A stretch of DNA of 42,120 nt. It comes from Methylobacterium sp. J-026 (lineage in GTDB: Bacteria; Pseudomonadota; Alphaproteobacteria; Rhizobiales; Beijerinckiaceae). Of the stretch, positions 27,606 to 35,526 are shown in pieces. The notes beneath the pieces were generated by a model. The model worked only from the letters and a program-made list of their open reading frames with translations. It searched no databases and had not been told where the DNA came from. Each line of letters opens with the position of its first letter. Positions within the stretch are counted from its first letter, which is position 1. The DNA is taken from the NCBI RefSeq assembly GCF_022829585.1, contig NZ_JAKSYC010000238.1, positions 1 through 42,120 of the forward strand. Reading direction: 5' to 3'. Made by a program: the position numbers and the translations under genes.

Positions 27606-28697
27606 CTACCCCAAAGCCTCGGCAACCGCCTTGCCGCAGGCCTGCGTGTCGGCATTGCCGCCGAGGTCGCGGGTGCGCAGCGTCCGCTCGGACAGGACCC
27701 GCTCGATCCCGCTGACGATCTCAGCCGCCGCCGCGTGCTCGCCGAGATGCTCCAGCATCATCGCCCCCGACCAGATCTGCCCGATCGGGTTGGCGATGCC
27801 CTGCCCGGCGATGTCGGGGGCCGAGCCGTGGACCGGCTCGAACACGGACGGGTGCACCCGCTCCGGGTTGATGTTGCCGGACGGCGCGATGCCGATCGTG
27901 CCCGTGCAGGCGGGCCCCAGATCCGACAGGATGTCGCCGAACAGGTTGGAGGCCACCACCACGTCGAACCGGTCCGGATTGAGCACGAAATGCGCGGTCA
28001 GGATGTCGATGTGGTACTGGTCCCACCGCACGTCCGGGTAGCCCTCGGCCATCGCCTTCACGCGCTCGTCCCAGTACGGCATCGTGATCGAGATGCCGTT
28101 CGACTTCGTGGCCGAGGTCAGGTGCTTCTTCGGGCGCTTCTGCGCGAGCTCGAAGGCGAATTTCAGGATCCGGTCGACCCCGTGCCGGGTCATGATCGTC
28201 TCCTGCAGGGCGAATTCCCGGTCGGTGCCGGCGAACATCCGCCCGCCCGCGTTCGAGTACTCGCCTTCGGTGTTCTCCCGGACCACCCAGAAGTCGATGT
28301 CGCCGGGCTTGCGGTCGGCGAGCGGGCACTTCACCCCCGGCATCAGCCGGACCGGGCGCAGGTTCGCGTACTGGTCGAACTCGCGCCGGAACAGGATCAG
28401 CGAGCCCCAGAGCGAGATGTGGTCGGGCACCCGCTCCGGCATGCCGACGGCGCCGAAATAGATCGCGTCGTGGGTCTCGATCTGCGCCTTCCAGTCCTCC
28501 GGCATCATCCGGCCGTGTTGTTCGTAGTAGTCGCAGCTCGCGAAATCGAACCAGTCGAGCTGGAGCGCGAAGCCGTGCCGCTTCGCGGCCTGCTCCAGCA
28601 CGCGCACGCCCTCGGGCACCACCTCCTTGCCGATCCCGTCGCCCGGGATCACCGCGATGCGGTAGCGGCGCTGCTGGCTGGTCTCTGGACCGGGCAT
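27606..28697 (-). CDS. Tartrate/isopropylmalate-type dehydrogenase
   Basis: A 363-residue NAD-dependent beta-decarboxylating dehydrogenase. The family signature is RFDVVVASNLFGDILSDLGP (about residues 235-255), with VIPGDGIGKEVVPEG at the start and FWVVRENTEGEYSNAG in the middle. Relatives include isopropylmalate dehydrogenase (LeuB), tartrate dehydrogenase and D-malate dehydrogenase. The loop wording (DHISLWGSLILFRREFDQYA and RPVRLMPG) and the full length favour the tartrate/D-malate group. The substrate needs an assay. The ATG at 28697 is preferred. The gene stands alone, and a palindrome follows its end. Confidence 0.85.
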   Translation of the reverse strand: MPGPETSQQRRYRIAVIPGDGIGKEVVPEGVRVLEQAAKRHGFALQLDWFDFASCDYYEQHGRMMPEDWKAQIETHDAIYFGAVGMPERVPDHISLWGSLILFRREFDQYANLRPVRLMPGVKCPLADRKPGDIDFWVVRENTEGEYSNAGGRMFAGTDREFALQETIMTRHGVDRILKFAFELAQKRPKKHLTSATKSNGISITMPYWDERVKAMAEGYPDVRWDQYHIDILTAHFVLNPDRFDVVVASNLFGDILSDLGPACTGTIGIAPSGNINPERVHPSVFEPVHGSAPDIAGQGIANPIGQIWSGAMMLEHLGEHAAAAEIVSGIERVLSERTLRTRDLGGNADTQACGKAVAEALG

Positions 28698-28800
28698 GAA
28701 TCCTCCACGCGTTTCGGAAGAGCGGGCCTCGCTGAGCCCGGATCGTCGGCGTCAGGTGATTGGTCCGCGCCGGTATCCGGTCAACACCCCGGCCTGACAA

Positions 28801-30771
28801 TCAGTCGATTTCCCCCGCCATGGCCCGGCGCTGGCGGTCGAGTTCCTCGCTGTAGCGCTTGAGCGTGTGGCTCTCGGTGAGCAGGCCCAGCACCCGGCGG
28901 GTCTCGGGCCCGTCGACCACCGCCAGCGCCTCGCTCTCGGTGCGGTCGAAGGCGGCGGCGGCGTCCTTGGCGTTCATGCCCGGGGTGAGGAAATCCGCGC
29001 CGTGCAGCAGGAGGTCGACCAGCACGGGCTGCGCCGCGGCATCGGCCTCCCGCGCGGCGGCATGCGCCTCGGGGACGTTCACGATCCCGGCATAGCGCCC
29101 GCGCCCGTCCACGGCGATCACCCGGGAGGGCGAGCCCAGGGGGTGGGCGCGCAGGAAAGTGGGCAGCGGCGTGTCCACCGCCACGGTGCCGGGATCGCGG
29201 CGCATCAGCCGGCCCACGGTCAGCGAGCGGATCCAGCCGACATCGTGGGGGCTGCGGATGCTCTCGCCGCGCAGGTGGAAGCGCCAGGTGGCGAAGGAGT
29301 AGCCGAAGGTCTTGCGCACGGTGAGCGAGGACGCGATCACCGCCGCCAGCACCAGCCCGGTGATCGGCAGGCTGCCGGTGATCTCCAGGGTCAGGAACGT
29401 CATGGTCAGCGGCCCGCCGATGACCGCCACCGCCAGCGCGCTCATGCCGATCACCGCGTAGGCGAGCGGCGTGAGTCCGAATCCCGCCAGCGGCGGCACG
29501 AGCGCGGGAGCCAGGGCGGCGAACAGCTTGCCCGCGATGGCCCCGAGCAACAGGGATGCGAAGAACAGGCCGCCCCGGAAGCCGGAGCCGATCGAGATCG
29601 CCGAGGCCACCGCCTTGGCGGCGAACAGCCCGGCCAGGGCCGCGATCCCGTGTCCCTGCCCCTCGGCGGCGAAGTGCAGGTGCAGGGCGCCGTGCCCGCC
29701 CGAGAGCACCTGCGGCGTCGCCAGCAGCGCCAGCGCCCCGACGCAGAGCCCGCCCAGGGCCGGCGCCGCCGCCCGCGGCACCCGCGAGGCCTGGACCAGC
29801 CGCTCCACCAGGGTGACCCCGCGCATGATCAGGATGCCGAGCCCCGCGCAGACCAGCCCCAGGGCGAGGCTCGGCAGGATCTCCATGCTGGTGACGTGCG
29901 AGGTGGTGATCGCCTGCACGTCGCCGAAATCGACCAGCGGCTGCGTCTCGATCAGCGACTGCGCGATCAGGTTGCCGCAGAGCGCCGCGACCACCACCGG
30001 GGTCAGCGTGGCGATGGAATAGGTGCCGATGATCAGCTCGAAGGCGTAGAAGGCCCCGGCCAGCGGCGCGCCGAAGCCCGCCGCGATCGCCCCCGCGGCC
30101 CCGCAGCCGACCAGGGTCCGCAGGTCGCTCCGGCGCACCTCGAAGGCGATCCCGAGCCGGGAGGCGAGGCCGGAGGCGAGCTGCGTGTAGCCGGCCTCCA
30201 GCCCCACCGAGGCGCCGCAGCCGTTCGAGATGACGTTCTGCAGGGCGAGGTAGAGGCTGTCGCGCAGGGACAGGCGGCCGCCGTGCAGGGCGTTCGCCTC
30301 GATCGGATCGATGGCGGGGCGCTTGCGCGGGCCGCGGATGAAGCCTGCCGCGACGATCACGAGCCCGAGCAGCCCGCCGCCCAGGCAGGGCCCGACGAGC
30401 AGGAGCACCGGCGAGACGGTGTCGGCCGCGCTGAGCCGCATCCCCGGCGGCAGGAGGAAGAGCAGCTCGCGCAGGCTCTGGGTGGCCCAGTTCATGCCCG
30501 AGACGGCCACCCCGGCGATGCAGCCCACCAGGGTCGCCAGCGCGATGAGGCCGCCCTCGCTCCGGCGGACGAGGCTGCGCAGCTGCCCCGGCGCTTGGAC
30601 GATGCCGGCGCCGGTCCAGCGGCGACGGCGGCGTCCCTGCGGCCCGGCCGCATTCCGGGCCGGCGCGTCCGCCGACCGGTCCGCGGGGGCCTGGTTCCCG
30701 CCCTTGGCCGCCGCTGGCTGTCGCGCGCTCACGGTCCGTCCGTTCACCCCGGTCCGCCCCGGCCGCCGCAT
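28801..30771 (-). CDS. ClC-family chloride channel/transporter with CBS pair
   Basis: A 656-residue membrane protein. A 60-residue basic N-terminus precedes the ClC membrane domain (about residues 70-490). In it, GASVGLEAG takes the place of the GREGP motif of E. coli ClcA and keeps the gating glutamate (E192). GSGFRGGLFFASL replaces GxFxP. Two CBS domains follow (LTVGRLMRRDPGTVAV and LLLHGADFLTPGMNAKDA). Because the selectivity motifs differ, the ion and the mode (channel or H+ antiporter) are uncertain. The ATG at 30771 is better placed than a GTG at 30795 by the ribosome site. The gene is divergent from tRNA-His. Confidence 0.88.
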   Translation of the reverse strand: MRRPGRTGVNGRTVSARQPAAAKGGNQAPADRSADAPARNAAGPQGRRRRRWTGAGIVQAPGQLRSLVRRSEGGLIALATLVGCIAGVAVSGMNWATQSLRELLFLLPPGMRLSAADTVSPVLLLVGPCLGGGLLGLVIVAAGFIRGPRKRPAIDPIEANALHGGRLSLRDSLYLALQNVISNGCGASVGLEAGYTQLASGLASRLGIAFEVRRSDLRTLVGCGAAGAIAAGFGAPLAGAFYAFELIIGTYSIATLTPVVVAALCGNLIAQSLIETQPLVDFGDVQAITTSHVTSMEILPSLALGLVCAGLGILIMRGVTLVERLVQASRVPRAAAPALGGLCVGALALLATPQVLSGGHGALHLHFAAEGQGHGIAALAGLFAAKAVASAISIGSGFRGGLFFASLLLGAIAGKLFAALAPALVPPLAGFGLTPLAYAVIGMSALAVAVIGGPLTMTFLTLEITGSLPITGLVLAAVIASSLTVRKTFGYSFATWRFHLRGESIRSPHDVGWIRSLTVGRLMRRDPGTVAVDTPLPTFLRAHPLGSPSRVIAVDGRGRYAGIVNVPEAHAAAREADAAAQPVLVDLLLHGADFLTPGMNAKDAAAAFDRTESEALAVVDGPETRRVLGLLTESHTLKRYSEELDRQRRAMAGEID

Positions 30772-30902
30772 CACGGCTCGGCCTTGCGGCCTCACTTAGG
30801 GGCCGAACCCGGCCTGCGTCCACCGATCCGGGGCGCCGACCCGCACAACCCCGCGCACATCGCTTGAAAACCGCCGCGGCCCACGATACACCGCCCGCCA
30901 GT

Positions 30903-30979
30903 GCCGCCGTAGCTCAGTTGGTTAGAGCACCAGATTGTGGATCTGGGGGTCCCCCGTTCGAGCCGGGGCGGTGGTACCA
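30903..30979 (+). tRNA. tRNA-His (GTG anticodon), lacking G-1
   Basis: 77 bases including an encoded CCA. Acceptor GCCGCCG (30903-30909) pairs with CGGTGGT (30969-30975). The anticodon arm CCAGA-TTGTGGA-TCTGG gives GTG, and the T arm is CCCCG-TTCGAGC-CGGGG. The first pair is G1:U72 and the discriminator is A73, so no G-1:C73 pair is possible. This is the documented form for many alphaproteobacteria. A strong terminator follows at 31000. Confidence 0.97.
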
Positions 30980-30999
30980 TCCATTCAGCTCGACAGCGC

Positions 31000-31028
31000 A
31001 AGGGGTTGGCGGATCGCCGGCCCCTTTT
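31000..31028 (+). terminator. Intrinsic terminator of tRNA-His
   Basis: AAGGGGTTGGCG (31000-31011), loop GAT, CGCCGGCCCCTT (31015-31026) form a 12-bp stem with two G:U pairs, followed by TT. It lies 21 bases after the tRNA CCA end. Confidence 0.8.
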
Positions 31029-31172
31029 GCTTGTGCGGAGGCGGTCGGTTCGGTGACGCTGCGGCGGCGCCGTCGTGCATCCGCGGTTTCCCCCGCGATC
31101 CGGGGAGGCTAAGACCGGTGCCGAGCGCGGCGGCGGGTCCCGTCCCGCGGCCGGACTTCCGGGACACGTGAG

Positions 31173-31739
31173 ATGAGCATCCCTGAACGGCGCGTCCGAA
31201 CCCTGTTCGACGAGGCCGCCATCGCCAAGCGCAACGACGAGCTCGCCCGGGAGATCCTGGGGGCGCGGCCGGAGAATCTCCTGGTCGTGGCCGTGCTCAA
31301 GGGCAGCTTCATGTTCGCCGCCGACCTGCTGCGGGCGCTCCACCGGGTCGGGCTCGCGCCGCAGGTCGAGTTCGTCCACCTGTCGAGCTACCGCACCGGG
31401 ACGGTCTCCAGCGGGCAGGTCGAGATCCTGCGGGACGTGCAGAGCGAAGTGCGCGGGCGGGACGTGCTGCTCGTCGACGACATCCTGGAATCCGGCCGGA
31501 CCGTCGTCTTCGCCAAGGACCTGCTGATGGCGCGCGGCGCCCGGCGGGTGCTGACCGCGGTGCTGCTGGAGAAGCCCGGCAAGCGCGCCGTGACCATCGA
31601 CGCCGATTTCGTCGGGTTCACCTGCCCCGACGTGTTCGTCGTCGGCTACGGGATGGACGCGGCCCACGCCTTCCGGCAGCTGCCCTTCGTCGGCGTGGTC
31701 GACTTCGGCAGCGGGGATCCGGATCTGTTCGATCCGTAG
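31173..31739 (+). CDS. hpt: Hypoxanthine phosphoribosyltransferase
   Basis: A 188-residue type I phosphoribosyltransferase that salvages hypoxanthine (and probably guanine) to IMP/GMP. The PRPP motif VLLVDDILESGRT lies at about residues 98-110. The flexible loop SSYRTGTVSSG and the purine-binding tail (GFTCPDVFVVGYGMDAAHAF) are in place. The ATG at 31173 has a weak ribosome site. The gene appears to be a single transcription unit; two small hairpins (31739-31756 and 31757-31772) follow the stop and may end the transcript. Confidence 0.94.
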   Translation: MSIPERRVRTLFDEAAIAKRNDELAREILGARPENLLVVAVLKGSFMFAADLLRALHRVGLAPQVEFVHLSSYRTGTVSSGQVEILRDVQSEVRGRDVLLVDDILESGRTVVFAKDLLMARGARRVLTAVLLEKPGKRAVTIDADFVGFTCPDVFVVGYGMDAAHAFRQLPFVGVVDFGSGDPDLFDP

Positions 31740-31772
31740 CCGGACATCCGTCCGGCGCGGCATTTTCGCCGC
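31739..31772 (+). terminator. Tandem small hairpins after hpt
   Basis: GCCGGA/TCCGGC (31739-31744 with 31751-31756) and GCGGC/GCCGC (31757-31761 with 31768-31772) stand next to each other directly at the hpt stop. There is no clean T run; TTTT occurs only in the second loop. A weak terminator is possible. Confidence 0.35.
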
Positions 31773-31907
31773 GGGCCGCGACGATCCGGCGGTTTTGACC
31801 GCGCCCCATCTTGACATGGTGCGGATCGGTCTGCGTCTGTCGTGCGTCGGAGGGTCTGACGTCGTCACGGCGGGAGGCTCGCGGGGCGGGGACGTTTACG
31901 GGACCAC

Positions 31908-32273
31908 ATGGCGCGCATCCTCCTGGTGGATGACGAAGAGACCGTCCGGGGCTTCCTCAAGCGAGGTCTCGAGATCGACGGGCATGCGGTCGTCACCGCC
32001 AACGACGGGAGCGACGGGCTCGACCGCCTCAACGAGGCCCATGGCGGCTTCGATCTGATGCTCACCGACATCCGCATGCCGCTCATGGATGGCATCGCCC
32101 TGGCGCTGGCGGCCAAGCGCGACTTCCCGGACCTGACCATCCTGCTGATGACCGGCTTCGCGGACCAGCGCGAGCGGGCGCGTGGACTCGATGCCATCGT
32201 CACCGACGTGCTGACGAAGCCCTTCTCGCTGGCGGACCTGCGGGCGACGGTGAGGCGGGCGCTGGCCGCCTGA
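31908..32273 (+). CDS. Single-domain response regulator (CpdR-like)
   Basis: A 121-residue stand-alone receiver domain. The acidic pocket (VDDEE near residues 8-11), phospho-acceptor D54 (LMLTDIRMPLMDGI), a Ser/Thr-position switch (LLMTGFADQ) and K near 105 (VLTKPF) are all present. Short alphaproteobacterial receivers with TDIxMPxMDGI and TGFA include CpdR, which directs ClpXP proteolysis. That match is suggestive only, since CpdR's terminal residues (a degradation signal) cannot be confirmed by eye. The C-terminus is VRRALAA. No kinase is adjacent. Confidence 0.85.
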   Translation: MARILLVDDEETVRGFLKRGLEIDGHAVVTANDGSDGLDRLNEAHGGFDLMLTDIRMPLMDGIALALAAKRDFPDLTILLMTGFADQRERARGLDAIVTDVLTKPFSLADLRATVRRALAA

Positions 32274-32353
32274 CCCCTGGCGGACGCGCGGTCGGCGTTC
32301 AGGCAACCTTAAACATTCGCCTTAGGCCAAGCTTCACGAAGGCATGGCACCGT

Positions 32354-32370
32354 GTCTGACCGGATCAGAC
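32354..32370 (+). promoter_or_regulatory. Small inverted repeat before the 32387 gene
   Basis: GTCTGA (32354-32359), 5 bases, TCAGAC (32365-32370) lies 16 bases upstream of the ATG at 32387 and could be an operator or leader hairpin. Short enough to occur by chance. Confidence 0.25.
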
Positions 32371-32386
32371 CGAGGCCAGACTTGCC

Positions 32387-32704
32387 ATGTACCGCCGGGA
32401 TCGGGACATCGACGCGGATCGCCACGGATGGGATCCGGAGGATGCGGGCTGGGACGCGGAGGACGACGCGCCGCCCCGCGCGCGCCGCGGCGTCTTCGGG
32501 CGTCTGTTCGCCTGCGTGAAGTTCGGCCTGCTGGCGCTGCCGGTGGCGCTGTTCCTCTACGGCAGCTACGCCGATTGCAGCGGGCCCCCGGCGGCGGGCT
32601 GGCTCGGGCTCCTCGGGAGCGGCGCCTGCGCCCGGCACGCGATGTTCGGCAGCGTCACGTCCGTGCAGGACAATTTCGCGCTCCTGAAGCGGATCACCGA
32701 ATGA
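32387..32704 (+). CDS. Small membrane-anchored protein of unknown function
   Basis: A 105-residue protein. The first 33 residues are strongly charged, mostly Asp and Arg (MYRRDRDIDADRHGWDPEDA). A single membrane helix follows at about residues 44-62 (FGLLALPVALFLYGSYADC), then a short region with two cysteines (C64 and C81 area) on the far side, which could form a disulfide. I do not recognise a family. It is followed after 83 bases by another single-helix protein, so the two may be a pair. Confidence 0.65.
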   Translation: MYRRDRDIDADRHGWDPEDAGWDAEDDAPPRARRGVFGRLFACVKFGLLALPVALFLYGSYADCSGPPAAGWLGLLGSGACARHAMFGSVTSVQDNFALLKRITE

Positions 32705-32787
32705 GCCGCCCGGGCCCTCGGCGCCCGGCATCCGGGACGAGGCCCGAATCCCCTCCGATCCGCACCTGACGACCCCGCGAGCGCGCC

Positions 32788-33156
32788 ATGTCCAGCCGCC
32801 CCCTCCTCCCCGCAGCCGGCGACACCCCCGACAGGCTCGAGGAAGCCCAGTTCCGCGCCCGCATGGCGCGGGTCGGACCCGATCCGTCCCGTCGGCGGGG
32901 GTCCCGCCGCCGCCCAGGCCAGGGCGGCTTTCGGCTCGGCTGGAAGGGCTGGCTCGGCGTCGACAGCGTGGTGGTGCTCCTCGTGGTGGCGGGGGTGATG
33001 GCCTGGCCGCCGGTCCTGTCCTGCCGGCATCAGGAGCAGACGATCGGGTTCTATACCGGCGATTCCATCGGCCGGTGCATCCGGCGGGGCATCGCCGACC
33101 GCCTCGACAGGGCCGACCAGCGCCTCAAGAGCCTGATGCGCGGCTCAGGTCACTGA
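32788..33156 (+). CDS. Small membrane-anchored protein of unknown function
   Basis: A 122-residue protein with an Arg-rich cytoplasmic N-terminus, one membrane helix at about residues 58-75 (VDSVVVLLVVAGVMAWPPV) and a short far-side segment with two cysteines (VLSCRHQEQTIGFY and GRCIRRGIADRL). The layout (charged N-terminus, single helix, short tail with two cysteines) repeats that of the gene just upstream, though the sequences do not align well by eye. I do not recognise a family. Confidence 0.6.
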   Translation: MSSRPLLPAAGDTPDRLEEAQFRARMARVGPDPSRRRGSRRRPGQGGFRLGWKGWLGVDSVVVLLVVAGVMAWPPVLSCRHQEQTIGFYTGDSIGRCIRRGIADRLDRADQRLKSLMRGSGH

Positions 33157-33282
33157 GGCGACGGGGCCGGACGCGGCCGCCCACGGGTCGGGCGGCGGCC
33201 GGCGCGACAGGGGGCCGCCGCACCGGGACCGAGGATCGGCAAGCCGAGCCGTGGTTTCGTGCGGTCCGAGACCCTTCGCGGA

Positions 33283-33353
33283 CGCAGGGCGCATGCCCTG
33301 CGAAAGCCTCGGGGCTCTGCCCCGGGACCCCGCCAAAGGGATGATCCCTTTGG
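33283..33353. repeat. Three adjacent hairpins, dispersed palindromic element
   Basis: Hairpin 1, CGCAGGGC/GCCCTGCG (33283-33302); hairpin 2, CGGGGC/GCCCCG (33310-33324); hairpin 3, CCAAAGGGA/TCCCTTTGG (33333-33353). The GGGGCTCTGCCCCGG core is widely seen in alphaproteobacterial genomes as a dispersed palindrome. It lies between two convergent genes and may end both transcripts. Confidence 0.7.
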
Positions 33354-33425
33354 GATCTACGGGATCGGGTCGGCATGCGATCCCGCGCAGCGACCTCGAC
33401 CGGGTATCGGAGCCGGGGCGATGCT

Positions 33426-33962
33426 CTAGCGGCCGAGCGCCGTCCACTGCGTGAGGACAGCCTCATCGGCCGGCATATAGGCGTCGACGATCGCGCCCTT
33501 GCGGCTCACGACGCAGATCATCGCCGCCTCGCGCACCTCGTACATCATCGGCCGCTCGTAGGTGATGCGGAACAGCACCGGCGCGAAGTAGTCGCCCTTC
33601 TTGTCGGTCCGGTCCGCCCCCACCGAGACCGCCTCGACCTGCTTCGCCCCGGCCTTGGTGGCCTCGCTCATCACGGTGCTGCGGCAGGTCTCGACCGTGC
33701 GGTTGCGGCCCGGAACCTCGGCGAGCGGCTGGCCGATGGTCTGCAGGGCCGCGGAGGTGCCCTTCACCAGACCGGTGCCGGGGACCATCGACAGGATGGT
33801 CTGCTCGCCGGCCGCGGTCGAGGCCGGCCCGATCGGTGCGATCTGCCAGGGCATCTGCCACGTGGCGGCCGAGCTGTCCGGCGGGGCAGCCGCCTCCTGG
33901 GCCAGGGCGGGCCCGACCAGGGCGGACACGAGGGTAGCGCAGCAGATCGAACGACGGAACAT
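33426..33962 (-). CDS. Exported protein of unknown function
   Basis: A 178-residue protein with a Sec signal peptide (MFRRSICCATLVSALVGPALA, cleavage before QEAAAP). The mature part has a Thr/Ser-rich segment, an acidic/basic middle (VPGRNRTVETCRSTVMSEAT) and a conserved-looking beta-rich C-terminal half (DYFAPVLFRITYERPMMYEV and AAMICVVSRKGAIVDAYMPA) with two cysteines. I do not recognise a family. The ATG at 33962 follows the next gene's stop by 49 bases, suggesting a two-gene operon with the Pro-rich membrane protein. Confidence 0.75.
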   Translation of the reverse strand: MFRRSICCATLVSALVGPALAQEAAAPPDSSAATWQMPWQIAPIGPASTAAGEQTILSMVPGTGLVKGTSAALQTIGQPLAEVPGRNRTVETCRSTVMSEATKAGAKQVEAVSVGADRTDKKGDYFAPVLFRITYERPMMYEVREAAMICVVSRKGAIVDAYMPADEAVLTQWTALGR

Positions 33963-34011
33963 CACGGCTCTCCTTCTTCGCGGGGGGTGAACGGGGGGCC
34001 GCGGCATGGAT

Positions 34012-35022
34012 CTAATCCGACGGCGCAAGGGCGGGTGGCAGCGTCCACACGGCGGACGGCGCGGGCGCGGTCGCCGGGGCGGCGGAGCGACCGCGGTGGA
34101 TCGTGGCGTAGGCGACCGCGCCGGCATCGATCCGCGCACGGAGCGCGCGCGGCGCGCCCGTGATGCTCGCCGTCTGCTCGGCGTCGCGGTACGGCACCCG
34201 GGCCCGCGCGGCCGCCACCGCCGCGGCACGCGGCCGTCTGAGCGACCGCGCGTGGCGGGCGGGTCCGGGGTTCAGGATCGGCGCGACCACGCCCCCGGCT
34301 TCGCGCGGCGGCGTGATCGGGATCGTTCGATCCACTACCGGCTGCGCCGGATCCGGGCCGAGTGTCGCCACGCGTCCGAGCGGGGGTGCGGCGGCGACCG
34401 TCGGCGCGGGACGAACAACGACCTCGGTCGGAGGCCGCGCCTGGGCCGGCCCGGGCGGCAGGATCGGCGTGGGCGTCGGATCCGCCGGCCGGGTTCGCGT
34501 CGTCCCCGTCTCGGCGCGACCCTGGAGCGGTTGCGGCGCGTCCGGTTCGAGGGTCGCGACCGCGGAGGGCGGGACCGCCCTGGCGATGTCCCGGAATCCG
34601 GTGCGTTCCGTCCAGGCGGGCGGCTGTTCCTGCGTCAGACGCGCCGCATCGAGGGGTGCGCGGCCGATCAGCGGCTGGCGCGGATTGGCCCGCGGCGGCA
34701 GGGATGCGGGCGGCTCCGCCGCATCCGCGGGGTTCGGATCCAGGAAGGTGCGGGGCCCCTCCGCGGACGGGGGAGCCTCCGGATCGTCCCCGGCCGATGG
34801 GCCCCGTGCCAGGTGCGGGACCTCGACCCACGACGGAAAGACGGCCGGCTGCGGCGACTCGGCGGGCATGACCGAGGCCGTGCGGCGCGACGACATCGGT
34901 GGGATCCAGCCGTTGCGCGGCCCCAGCCAGGCCGCGCCCGAGGCGAGCAACGCCAGGGTCGACAGGCAGGAGATCGAGATCGTGGCCCAGGACGACAGGT
35001 GATCGTCGCGCCGGACGACCAT
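34012..35022 (-). CDS. Pro/Ala-rich single-pass membrane protein of unknown function
   Basis: A 336-residue protein. One membrane helix lies near residues 10-32 (SSWATISISCLSTLALLASG onward). The rest is Pro/Ala/Arg-rich low complexity with no recognisable domain until a short C-terminal segment (ASITGAPRALRARIDAGAVA). It resembles proteins that span the periplasm as flexible linkers, but I cannot name it. The ATG at 35022 was chosen over an ATG at 35085, both with poor ribosome sites. It probably forms an operon with the exported protein after it. Confidence 0.6.
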   Translation of the reverse strand: MVVRRDDHLSSWATISISCLSTLALLASGAAWLGPRNGWIPPMSSRRTASVMPAESPQPAVFPSWVEVPHLARGPSAGDDPEAPPSAEGPRTFLDPNPADAAEPPASLPPRANPRQPLIGRAPLDAARLTQEQPPAWTERTGFRDIARAVPPSAVATLEPDAPQPLQGRAETGTTRTRPADPTPTPILPPGPAQARPPTEVVVRPAPTVAAAPPLGRVATLGPDPAQPVVDRTIPITPPREAGGVVAPILNPGPARHARSLRRPRAAAVAAARARVPYRDAEQTASITGAPRALRARIDAGAVAYATIHRGRSAAPATAPAPSAVWTLPPALAPSD

Positions 35023-35526
35023 GAGGTGTCTCGGCACGCCGACGGGCTGCAGGTCCCCCACCGTAGCTGGGCAACGACGTACCATATCCTGGAAACTGCG
35101 TTGGGGGACAAACAGTTCAAGGCGGCGGTGATTAAGGTTTGGCCACGCGCGAATACCGATCGGGCCGCGCCGACGCGGCTTGGTGCTTCGGACGTTTCAG
35201 ATCCTTCGCACCGACAGGCCCTCGCGGTGCCCGAGCATGTTCCGATCGCGCATCCCCGCCGCCGCCATACCGATCGAGGACCCTCGCCCCCCGGCACTGT
35301 CCGCGCGAATACACGCGATGTCCGCGGGATCACGTTCGCCCGCTCGCTGCCTGGGTCGGACGCCGGGATGCCGCGCCGGGGATGCCGCAGGGCGCGGGTA
35401 GCAAAGGCCTCGCTGCCACGTCACCACAATCAACAGGATTGGAACCTCGGTCCGGCGCCGATTACCGTTCTCCGGATCTGCTGTGGTAGATAAAGCTGAA
35501 GATCCACCGGTCTTCAGGATGGCTGC
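35023..35526. other. Divergent intergenic region, nothing clear
   Basis: About 500 bases between the Pro-rich protein (leftward) and the transglycosylase (rightward). Frames across it show no protein features. A GGAAC at about 35430 is followed by CGTT after 20 bases, which is too far for an EcfG promoter. Otherwise I see nothing I can name. Confidence 0.5.

Noticed and set aside
32313..32330. CtrA site (TTAA-N7-TTAA)
   Set aside because: The second half is TTAG and the spacing is 9.
35430..35454. EcfG promoter before the transglycosylase
   Set aside because: GGAAC to CGTT spacing is 20, outside 16-17.
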